DNA of 5,082 nucleotides from Planctomycetaceae bacterium UBA969. GTDB lineage: Bacteria; Planctomycetota; Planctomycetia; Gemmatales; Gemmataceae. Below, in pieces: positions 1-5,082 of the stretch. A program made the position numbers and the translations under genes. The stretch covers positions 1 to 5,082 of the forward strand of contig DBCB01000296.1 in assembly GCA_002303765.1 (NCBI GenBank), given 5' to 3'. Every line of letters begins with the position of its first letter. The first letter of the stretch is position 1. The notes under the pieces were generated by a model. The model ran no database searches and was not told the DNA's origin. It was given only the letters and a program-made list of their open reading frames with translations.

Positions 1-396
1 ACAAGCAAGGCGTTCGTAGTTTTCCATGATTGCATAGGGAAGCATACCGACTTTTTCGGGTCGTTTTTTTATAGATTGCAGCAACTCAATCGCTTGATAC
101 CTATCCGAGGGAAGGTCTTTGCCTTCGACATCTTCAAGATCGAGAAAATGATCTGCGGAGGTACCTGCACGAAGAAATTTGGCACTGGGATTTTTCCAAC
201 GATCGGGGTCGCCAACGAAATGACCAAGGGCTTTACCTGCCTTGCGAAAGAATTCGGGCATATCATCGGGAAGTGCAGAAGCTGCAGCTTCAACAAGAGT
301 AGCATGCCCGTTAACCCACCAGGCCCGAGCCAGGTTTGCCAAACTTGCCCCAACTACCAACAGAATTAAAAGTCTTAGAATTAGAAGCTTTTTCAT
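1..396 (-). CDS. Secreted zinc-dependent P1-nuclease/phospholipase-C-like protein, N-terminal part (runs off left edge)
   Basis: The frame is open from an ATG at 396 down to position 1, giving 132 residues with no stop, so the gene is cut by the window edge. Residues 1-25 form a signal peptide: KK, then a Leu/Ile/Val-rich core, then a cleavable ARA. Predicted cleavage leaves a mature protein starting WWVNGHATL. In the P1 nuclease/phospholipase C fold the mature N-terminal Trp and a nearby His bind zinc; here Trp26 and His31 have exactly the Trp1/His6 spacing of P1 nuclease. Asp63 or Asp65 (in GDPDRW) and His83 (in ADHFLDLE) fit the next Asp and His zinc ligands. The later segment GMLPYAIMENYERL resembles the family's next helix. 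The remaining ligands would lie outside the window. The likely role is exported hydrolysis of phosphodiesters (nucleic acid or phospholipid); the substrate cannot be told. A TTAAGG ribosome site (complement of 406-411) lies 9 nt before the ATG. The gene is divergent from the barrel gene. Confidence 0.8.
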   Translation of the reverse strand, partial: MKKLLILRLLILLVVGASLANLARAWWVNGHATLVEAAASALPDDMPEFFRKAGKALGHFVGDPDRWKNPSAKFLRAGTSADHFLDLEDVEGKDLPSDRYQAIELLQSIKKRPEKVGMLPYAIMENYERLAC

Positions 397-590
397 CTTG
401 TCAAACCTTAAGAAGAAGTTAAGAGGACGACTACTCGGGATAGTTTATCTGAAATTGTGTGTTCAAGTAATGGGTAATCCAGAAGATTGCATTAAGAGCT
501 TTAAAAAATGTGACAGAAGCCTTGGATTATCAGCAAGTAACAAGTGAATGGTGGGTTGTATCTTAAATACAGCTCAATGGAGACCTTTAT
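397..590. other. Divergent intergenic region between the nuclease-like and barrel genes
   Basis: This 194-bp AT-leaning spacer must hold the promoters of both divergent genes. The visible ribosome sites are AAGG for the minus gene (complement of 406-409) and GGAG for the plus gene (579-582, 8 nt before the ATG at 591). I could not pick a convincing -35/-10 pair on either strand. Two short inverted repeats are present: CTTAA-7 nt-TTAAG at 407-423, and TGTAT-CTTAA-ATACA at 557-571, which lies 19 nt before the barrel start codon. Either could be chance in AT-rich DNA. No tRNA or small-RNA gene is recognisable. Confidence 0.5.
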
Positions 591-1889
591 ATGAGTAATT
601 TTGATCACCTGAGAAAAGCTGTAATATGTTTGGGAATTTTCGTTTCCTCGAGTACTGTTTATAGTCAGGAAGGGGTATGGAATGGATCTAACAGACCAGC
701 CCTAACAGCCGGGGGTGCTGCAGCAATAGGCCAGCCTATCTCTATCCCTGTAAGAACCAATAGTAGCCCTATTACTCTAACACAGGGCGTTGAGCAGTCC
801 CCTGTGCCTTCAGGTGCATTAACTCCCGGAGTACCACCAGCAGTCCCTAGCAATGGGCCACCAACAGGGTTTGGTAATCCTCCCTCTTCAGGGTTTGGTA
901 ATCCTCCACAGCCTCCTTCAGGGTTTGGTAATAATTCTCCTTATGTGCCTGGTTCAACGGGCATGCCATTGGATAGTCCAGCAACAAATAATCCGAATTT
1001 TCTGGAATCAGCACGCGAGTATATGGGCAATGGCCCTTTTTCCGGTACTACCAGCAGGAAGCTTTTTGAAAGCGATCATGCCTTCGATAATTTCGCTAGC
1101 CCCACCACCAATCTTTTTCTCTTCGAAGACCCCCGGGCTCTTACCGAGGTGAAGCCTATGTATATGTACCAGACAATTCCAGGTAGCAATGATACGCTAA
1201 AAGGCGGGAATGTAAATTATCTGGGCGGCCAAGCAAGAGTTGCAATCACCGAGCGAATTTCCTTTGTTATCAACAAATTTGGCTGGATTTCACTGAACCC
1301 GACTGATCAACAAGGTGGGTTCAATGGCGACCTCAGTTTTTCAGAATTATGGCTTGGGCCTAAATGGACTTTCTGGCGCGATGAAAAGAACAACCTTGTC
1401 GCTGCCGCTGGTCTCACTTTTGAAATCCCCAGCGGGCCCCAGCGGGCCTTCCAAAACACGGGTAATCTTTCGCTTACGCCTTATGTTTCTGCTGCTCACA
1501 GTTTTGGACGTAGTTCCTATGGTAGCTTTGATGTTCTCAGCGTTCTTAACTGGAACATTTCCACCAACGACGCCCGCTCCAATTATTTAAATCTTAGCGC
1601 CCAAATCGACTACGATATTTTAAACTGGCACCGCTTTTACCCCATGGTGAATTTTAACTGGTTCATCTACACCAAGGGTGGGGAAAGCTCTTTTAATTTT
1701 GATGGCGTTGATCTCGTAAACTTTGGTGGTCAATCGATTGGCGGAAAAAGCGTAGTCACTCTAGGTCCTGGCCTTCGTTACAAATGGTCTGAAAGAGTGC
1801 AATCAGGCATTGGCCTAGATTGGGCGGTCGTAGGAAACCAATTCCTTCAAGATTTCCGCATGAGCATTGATACGATTATTCGCTATTAA
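591..1889 (+). CDS. Predicted outer-membrane beta-barrel protein with Pro/Gly/Asn-rich N-terminal linker
   Basis: This 432-residue protein starts at an ATG preceded by GGAG (579-582) at 8 nt. Residues 1-25 look like a type I signal peptide: Arg8-Lys9, hydrophobic AVICLGIFV, then likely cleavage after VYS before QEG. Cys13 sits inside the hydrophobic core and does not make a lipobox. Residues 26-135 are low-complexity, rich in Pro, Gly, Ser and Asn, with three GFGN repeats starting at residues 93, 101 and 111. Residues about 155-432 form the folded domain. It opens with LFESDHAFDNFASPTTN and LFEDPRALTEVKPMYMYQ, then runs through many short alternating polar/hydrophobic stretches with aromatics, as in membrane strands (for example QARVAITERISFVI, LGPKWTFW, LVAAAGLTFEI and SLTPYVSAAHSF). 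It ends FRMSIDTIIRY, a final strand with a terminal aromatic like the BamA-recognised beta-signal. From memory, the ESDHAFD/FEDPR pattern recurs in uncharacterised planctomycete proteins. A pore, transport or structural role is possible; no substrate can be assigned. Confidence 0.8.
   Translation: MSNFDHLRKAVICLGIFVSSSTVYSQEGVWNGSNRPALTAGGAAAIGQPISIPVRTNSSPITLTQGVEQSPVPSGALTPGVPPAVPSNGPPTGFGNPPSSGFGNPPQPPSGFGNNSPYVPGSTGMPLDSPATNNPNFLESAREYMGNGPFSGTTSRKLFESDHAFDNFASPTTNLFLFEDPRALTEVKPMYMYQTIPGSNDTLKGGNVNYLGGQARVAITERISFVINKFGWISLNPTDQQGGFNGDLSFSELWLGPKWTFWRDEKNNLVAAAGLTFEIPSGPQRAFQNTGNLSLTPYVSAAHSFGRSSYGSFDVLSVLNWNISTNDARSNYLNLSAQIDYDILNWHRFYPMVNFNWFIYTKGGESSFNFDGVDLVNFGGQSIGGKSVVTLGPGLRYKWSERVQSGIGLDWAVVGNQFLQDFRMSIDTIIRY
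865..932 (+). repeat. Short in-frame direct repeats encoding GFGN units
   Basis: Three copies of CAGGGTTTGGTAAT lie at 865-878, 889-902 and 919-932. The first two extend identically to 19 bp (865-883 and 889-907, ending CCTCC). The spacings are 24 and 30 bp, so the frame is kept and the unit is 8 then 10 residues of GFGNPP-type sequence. The near-identity at the DNA level, including synonymous positions, suggests recent duplication or slippage in the linker ahead of the beta-barrel domain. Confidence 0.75.
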
Positions 1890-1906
1890 GTTTAATAAAC
1901 TTCAAT

Positions 1907-1915
1907 TGTTATAAT
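1907..1915 (+). promoter_or_regulatory. Candidate extended -10 promoter of the Tm-1-like gene
   Basis: The bases TGTTATAAT match a perfect extended -10 element (TG, one base, TATAAT at 1910-1915). There is no good -35 at the usual distance, which extended -10 promoters can tolerate. Transcription would begin near 1922, giving a leader of about 59 nt that holds the whole hairpin at 1941-1982. The element lies between the barrel stop (1887-1889) and the next start codon. The spacer is AT-rich, so a chance match is possible. Confidence 0.4.
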
Positions 1916-1940
1916 TTTTCAGCCCAAATACAAAACTAAA

Positions 1941-1982
1941 ATGCGTATACTTTCTCTGAACCATCAGAAAAGGTATGCGCAT
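1941..1982 (+). promoter_or_regulatory. Hairpin sequestering the ribosome site and start codon of the Tm-1-like gene
   Basis: The left arm 1941-1959 pairs with the right arm 1964-1982 around a four-base loop, ACCA (1960-1963). Of 19 positions, 16 are Watson-Crick pairs, two are G-U wobbles (1946 with 1977, 1951 with 1972) and one is a C-A mismatch (1954 with 1969). The right arm contains the Shine-Dalgarno bases AAAAGG (1968-1973) and the first two bases of the ATG at 1981. As RNA this would hide the translation start, so it could act as a translational switch. As DNA it could be a protein-binding inverted repeat. It is not a convincing terminator for the barrel gene because no T-run follows on the plus strand. 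Confidence 0.55.
1968..1973 (+). promoter_or_regulatory. Ribosome binding site that decides the Tm-1-like start
   Basis: AAAAGG lies only 1 nt before the upstream in-frame ATG at 1975 but 7 nt before the ATG at 1981. The second spacing is normal, so translation most likely begins at 1981 and the protein starts MNVFLPGT. Confidence 0.6.
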
Positions 1983-3186
1983 GAATGTATTTCTACCCGG
2001 AACTTTCGACACCAAAGGCACCGAGTTTGCCTTTCTCAAATCTCTTCTTGAAAAGCAGGGATTTCAATGCATTTGTGCAGATGCTGGGGTTTTGAATCCC
2101 CCTTCTTTCGCTCCAGACATTTCTCGTGAAGATGTTTATTTAGCTGCAGGAACCACCCTTAAAAAAGTTCTACTTGAAAAAAACAGAGGCGAGGCTGTTG
2201 AAGCTGCTGCTAAAGGTTTGGCTAAGATTGCTCTGGATCTTTTCAATCAAGGCAAAATCCACGGGGTCCTTGGCATGGGTGGCTCAGCAGGTACCACTCT
2301 GGGTACTTCTGCAATGCGCGCCCTCCCCTTTGGTATTCCAAAAATCATGGTCAGCACTTTGGCAAGCGGGCAAGTGCGCCCTTATGTAGGGGTCAAAGAT
2401 ATTACCATGATGCATTCCGTGGTTGATATCTGCGGCCTAAATCGCATCAGTACAAAAGTTCTTTCAAATGCAGCTTATGCTATGGCAGGTATGCTTAATG
2501 CACCAGCTATCAGCTCCACCTTAGAAAAACCATTGCTCGCTGCAACCATGTTTGGCGTCACCACACCTTGCGTTGAATTGGGCCGAAATATTCTTGAGCA
2601 ATCAGGCAGGGAAGTTTTGGTTTTTCACGCCACAGGTACTGGCGGATTAACCATGGAATCTTTCATTCGAGATGGCCTAATCAAAGGCGTATTAGATATC
2701 ACCACCACCGAGCTTGCGGATGAATTAGTGGGCGGGATTTTAAGTGCGGGGAATGAAAGACTTACAGCGGCAGGGATTATGGGCATTCCCCAGGTTATTT
2801 CTGTGGGGGCATTGGATATGGTAAACTTTGGACCCATGGATACAGTGCCCGAAAAATTTCGTAGCCGAAGGCTTTACGCTCACAATTCAAATGTCACACT
2901 CATGCGCACTACGCCCGAAGAAAATGATTTACTGGGTAAAGAAATCGCACTGAAAGCGAATGCTGCGAAGGGACCCACTGCGATCATTTTTCCACTTCGT
3001 GGAATCTCGGCATTAGACACCTCGGGCCAGCCGTTTTGGTGGCCACAAGCCAATCAGGCATTAAGGGAAAGCTTGAAATTATGGTTGAGCCCGGATGTGG
3101 AATATATCGAGATGGATTTACACATCAACGACCCAGCATTTGGTGAGGCATGCGCCCAGAAACTAATAAATTATTTAAACGCTTAA
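1981..3186 (+). CDS. Tm-1-like ATP-binding protein, UPF0261 family
   Basis: This 401-residue cytosolic protein (403 if the ATG at 1975 is used) is full length for the UPF0261 family. The N-terminal half is the Tm-1-like ATP-binding domain: GTFDTKG at 7-13 right after the first strand, the glycine-rich GMGGSAGTTLGT at 98-109, and STLASGQVRPYVGVKDI at 125-141. The C-terminal half, from about residue 183, carries FHATGTGG (215-222), a TTTELADELVGG stretch, HNSNVTLMRTT (301-311) and PLRGIS (338-343), as expected of the second UPF0261 domain. The family is named after tomato Tm-1, which binds tobamovirus replication proteins and whose N-terminal domain binds ATP. The bacterial members' reaction is not settled. 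From memory they are often next to a TIM-barrel phosphoenolpyruvate-hydrolase-like gene, but no such partner is in this window. There is no signal peptide or membrane segment. The start codon is overlapped by a strong hairpin, suggesting translational control. Confidence 0.9.
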   Translation: MNVFLPGTFDTKGTEFAFLKSLLEKQGFQCICADAGVLNPPSFAPDISREDVYLAAGTTLKKVLLEKNRGEAVEAAAKGLAKIALDLFNQGKIHGVLGMGGSAGTTLGTSAMRALPFGIPKIMVSTLASGQVRPYVGVKDITMMHSVVDICGLNRISTKVLSNAAYAMAGMLNAPAISSTLEKPLLAATMFGVTTPCVELGRNILEQSGREVLVFHATGTGGLTMESFIRDGLIKGVLDITTTELADELVGGILSAGNERLTAAGIMGIPQVISVGALDMVNFGPMDTVPEKFRSRRLYAHNSNVTLMRTTPEENDLLGKEIALKANAAKGPTAIIFPLRGISALDTSGQPFWWPQANQALRESLKLWLSPDVEYIEMDLHINDPAFGEACAQKLINYLNA

Positions 3187-3206
3187 CGCTTTGCAGCAGA
3201 TCCTGA

Positions 3207-3443
3207 TTATTCAGGTGCCTTCACATTCTTCTTTTCGTTTTCTTCGATGGTCTTTATTTTCTCTTGCACAAATTCAGTACCCTTACCAATATCCGAGGTG
3301 ATTTTTTTGGTGTTAAAATCAATGTTAATGTTGCGTTTACCATCTGAGGTAATATCAGCTTTCACCATATACCAACCTTGAAAATATCCGACAGTTGCAA
3401 ATGTGATAACACAAAAAGCTGCAAGGGCTAAAAGATTCCGCAT
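3207..3443 (-). CDS. Small membrane-anchored protein of unknown function
   Basis: This 78-residue protein starts at the ATG complementary to 3441-3443, with GAGG (complement of 3453-3456) 9 nt upstream, which supports a real start. Residues 4-21 (LLALAAFCVITFATVGYF) form one hydrophobic helix after Arg2, either a membrane anchor or an uncleaved signal. A GWYMVKAD junction follows, then a short beta-like stretch with DGKRNINIDFNTKKI. The tail from about residue 51 to 75 is charged, rich in Lys and Glu and probably helical. The protein most likely sits in the inner membrane with its tail outside the cytoplasm. I recall similar short proteins (hydrophobic helix, GW-aromatic, then a Gly-Lys-Asn-Ile strand and Asp/Lys-rich tail) in planctomycete genomes, but no function is known to me. 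The stop lies 20 bp from the stop of the convergent Tm-1-like gene. Confidence 0.75.
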   Translation of the reverse strand: MRNLLALAAFCVITFATVGYFQGWYMVKADITSDGKRNINIDFNTKKITSDIGKGTEFVQEKIKTIEENEKKNVKAPE

Positions 3444-3618
3444 GATTTATCGCCTCGAAAAAGTCAAAGTCAACAAGTTTTAACAATACACCAATCGTAA
3501 CTAACAATCGATTTTTACCAAAGGAGCCAAACGCATACCAGACCACTTTTTAAATCGACAGCAAATACCCCAGTTTCGCTCAATCTGCTATTTATTGTGC
3601 TTTACAAACTTAACCGTA

Positions 3619-3648
3619 TTGACCTTGCCCGAACAGGTTTCGTAAAAA
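3619..3648 (+). promoter_or_regulatory. Candidate promoter for the glycosyltransferase gene
   Basis: TTGACC (3619-3624) matches the -35 consensus at five of six bases. TAAAAA (3643-3648) matches -10 at four of six, with an 18-bp spacer. Transcription would begin near 3655, at the edge of the perfect palindrome at 3654-3673, leaving a leader of about 58 nt. This is the best pair I see in the 269-bp spacer. It assumes sigma-70-like consensus sequences apply in this organism. Confidence 0.3.
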
Positions 3649-3653
3649 CAATC

Positions 3654-3673
3654 ATGGCTAAATATTTAGCCAT
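3654..3673. promoter_or_regulatory. Perfect 20-bp palindrome, candidate operator
   Basis: ATGGCTAAATATTTAGCCAT reads the same on both strands without any interruption. It begins at the predicted transcription start and ends 39 nt before the glycosyltransferase ATG. No T-run follows on either side, so it is not terminator-like. The two-fold symmetry and position fit a binding site for a dimeric regulator. As RNA it could also form an 8-bp stem with an ATAT loop. Confidence 0.45.
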
Positions 3674-3712
3674 TGAACTGATTTGAAACTTGTCCAAGAT
3701 AGCTGAGAACTC

Positions 3713-5082
3713 ATGGTTAAGGATAAACAAGACGATCAAGCCGGAATCAAATGGATCGCTTACGCGCTGATCCTCGGTTCAGGATTACTACATCTGATCT
3801 ACCTGCTATTCTTCTGCCCATTAAACCTAGCCCCTGATGAAGCCCACTATTGGGATTGGTCGCGCCATCTGGATTGGAGTTACTACAGTAAAGGCCCCAT
3901 GGTTTCGTGGCTTATCCGCATGGGCCGTGAAGTTTTTGGCCCACTCAGTATTGCTTTTTGTGGATCTGAAATGCCCGCAGTAAGGTTTCCCGCAGTGGTA
4001 TGTGGCACCCTACTTATCTGGGGTATTTTTGTTCTTACATTAAAAGCAACCGCCAATGCACGAGTTTCACTCGCTGCAGTTATCATCGCAATTTCCCTGC
4101 CACCCATTGCTGCAGCATCATCGCTGATTACAATCGATGCGCCTTACACTTGCGCTTGGATATGGGCCCTGGTGTTTGGTTACATGGCATTATTTGAGGA
4201 TAAAAGTTGGGCTTGGTTTGCTGCGGGGGCGGCTGTTGGATTTGGGATTCTTGCAAAATACACAATGATTTTATGGATAGGGTCGCTAGCATGCTTTTTC
4301 TTATTCACGCCACAATATCGAATTTACTTCATTAAACCGGGGCCATGGGTGCTCGGATTCACCGCAGCTTTTTTCTCGCTGCCCATCCTGATTTGGAACA
4401 TTCAAAACAACTGGGTTTCTTTTCATCATGTTAGCGCCCTCGCAGGAATGCATCAGGGGCCAAGAATCCAATGGATGGGCCCTCTTACATATCTAGGGCA
4501 ACAATTCGGGCTACTGCTAGGCTACTGGTTTATTCTCTGGGCTTGGGCCATGTGGCATTTCAGACCTTGGTTGCAAGAAAATGCAGTTAAGCAATATTTG
4601 TGGTGGATGTCTGCTGTCACCTTCCTGGTTTTTTTCGGGTTCAGTCCAAAAACCGGGGGCGGAGAAATGAACTGGCCCGTTACAGCTTATCTTTCAGGGT
4701 TGGTGCTTATTATTTTTCATATGCAAGAAATCCTGGCAGGACAAAATCGCTTTCTACTAAACTGCTGCAAATTTTTTGTCCCTACCTTCATAGCTCTTGG
4801 TCTTGCAATCTCCCTTTTTATGCACCAAAGCGAATGGATCAGGCCCCTCTTTTTACTTATCGCTGAAAACCCTTCCAAGGCCAACCCTTTCCCTCTTCGA
4901 AAATTTGACCCTACTTGCAGGCTCCGTGGTTGGGTTTCTGTCGCCAAGGAAATTGACAAATTACGCGCAGACATTACCTCTTCCACCGGTCGCGAACCAG
5001 TCCTTGCAGGAGGCAGTTGGAATGTACCTGGAGAAGTCGGATTTTACTGCTCAGGCCACCCGCAAGCCTATTCCATCGGCTT
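3713..5082 (+). CDS. GT39/ArnT-like integral-membrane glycosyltransferase, N-terminal part (runs off right edge)
   Basis: The frame is open from the ATG at 3713 to the window end, giving 456 residues and no stop. An in-frame TGA at 3704-3706 just upstream makes this the first possible ATG; the ribosome site is weak (GAG at 3705-3707). The protein is a GT-C fold membrane enzyme. After a first membrane helix (about 14-36) comes LAPDEAHYWDWSRHLDWSYY (39-58) followed by SKGP. This is the classic first periplasmic loop of the PMT/ArnT family, in which Asp42-Glu43 is the expected catalytic acidic pair. Further family landmarks are TIDAPY (140-145), LAKYTM (180-185) and EMNWPVTAYLS around 318-328. 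Many hydrophobic helices lie between. From about residue 400 a soluble C-terminal region begins, with LRGWVSVAKEID and a GFYCSGHP segment near the end. Such enzymes transfer a sugar from a polyprenyl-phosphate donor to lipid or protein on the outer face of the inner membrane; donor and acceptor are unknown here. Perhaps the last 60-120 residues are missing. Confidence 0.88.
   Translation, partial: MVKDKQDDQAGIKWIAYALILGSGLLHLIYLLFFCPLNLAPDEAHYWDWSRHLDWSYYSKGPMVSWLIRMGREVFGPLSIAFCGSEMPAVRFPAVVCGTLLIWGIFVLTLKATANARVSLAAVIIAISLPPIAAASSLITIDAPYTCAWIWALVFGYMALFEDKSWAWFAAGAAVGFGILAKYTMILWIGSLACFFLFTPQYRIYFIKPGPWVLGFTAAFFSLPILIWNIQNNWVSFHHVSALAGMHQGPRIQWMGPLTYLGQQFGLLLGYWFILWAWAMWHFRPWLQENAVKQYLWWMSAVTFLVFFGFSPKTGGGEMNWPVTAYLSGLVLIIFHMQEILAGQNRFLLNCCKFFVPTFIALGLAISLFMHQSEWIRPLFLLIAENPSKANPFPLRKFDPTCRLRGWVSVAKEIDKLRADITSSTGREPVLAGGSWNVPGEVGFYCSGHPQAYSIG

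Noticed and set aside
69..369. Open frames on both strands across the left end other than the 1-396 minus frame
   Set aside because: They overlap the secreted P1-nuclease-like frame, which has a signal peptide, family motifs and a ribosome site; the others show none.
1888..1902. Inverted repeat AAGTTT-AAT-AAACTT after the barrel stop codon as a terminator
   Set aside because: The stem is 6 bp, almost all A-T, with a 3-base loop; too weak to call, although the sequence after it is T-rich.
3202..3215. Inverted repeat CCTGA-TTAT-TCAGG between the convergent genes as a shared terminator
   Set aside because: The stem is only 5 bp, overlaps the stop codon of the minus gene, and no T-run follows directly on either strand.
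3520..3526. Perfect AAAGGAG ribosome-site sequence on the plus strand
   Set aside because: No ATG, GTG or TTG follows at a usable distance, so no gene can be attached to it.
3532..3540. Shared GGTATGCG on the minus strand matching part of the hairpin right arm
   Set aside because: An 8-base match in 5 kb on two strands is readily explained by chance, and the surrounding bases do not form a similar inverted repeat.
3355..3546. Minus-strand 63-residue open frame overlapping the start of the small membrane protein
   Set aside because: No ribosome site precedes it, and it overlaps the better supported 78-residue gene in another frame.
3654..3686. Ten-codon leader ORF (MAKYLAIELI) starting in the palindrome
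   Set aside because: There is no ribosome site before its ATG, and the codons are largely dictated by the palindrome; it shows no run of regulatory codons.

Overview
The window looks like chromosomal DNA from a planctomycete, possibly a relatively AT-rich member of the Gemmatales. This is an inference from protein style rather than from a marker gene. The evidence is a large secreted beta-barrel with a Pro/Gly/Asn-rich N-terminal linker, a small single-pass protein of a type I associate with planctomycetes, a secreted P1-nuclease/phospholipase-C-fold protein, and a GT-C glycosyltransferase of the ArnT/PMT type. I see no transposase, integrase, phage gene, CRISPR array, tRNA or rRNA. I did not find a recognisable new multi-gene system.

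Layout: positions 1-396 (minus) hold the N-terminal 132 residues of a zinc-dependent P1-nuclease/phospholipase-C-like secreted protein that runs off the left edge. A 194-bp divergent intergenic region follows. Positions 591-1889 (plus) encode a 432-residue predicted outer-membrane beta-barrel with three GFGN repeats. After a 91-bp gap comes a 401-residue Tm-1-like/UPF0261 protein (1981-3186, plus). It is convergent, with 20 bp between, with a 78-residue membrane-anchored small protein (3207-3443, minus). A 269-bp divergent spacer then leads to a GT39/ArnT-like membrane glycosyltransferase (3713 to beyond 5082, plus), which is cut off by the right edge.

The genes do not form an obvious single pathway. 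Three or four have envelope or export features (secreted hydrolase, outer-membrane barrel, membrane-anchored small protein, membrane glycosyltransferase), and one is cytosolic. Only the barrel and Tm-1-like genes are adjacent in the same direction, and the latter appears to have its own promoter.

The most interesting signals are non-coding. One is a 42-nt almost continuous hairpin (1941-1982) that buries the Shine-Dalgarno sequence and start codon of the Tm-1-like gene, downstream of a perfect extended -10 motif (1907-1915). The other is a perfect 20-bp palindrome (3654-3673) just downstream of a candidate promoter for the glycosyltransferase gene.
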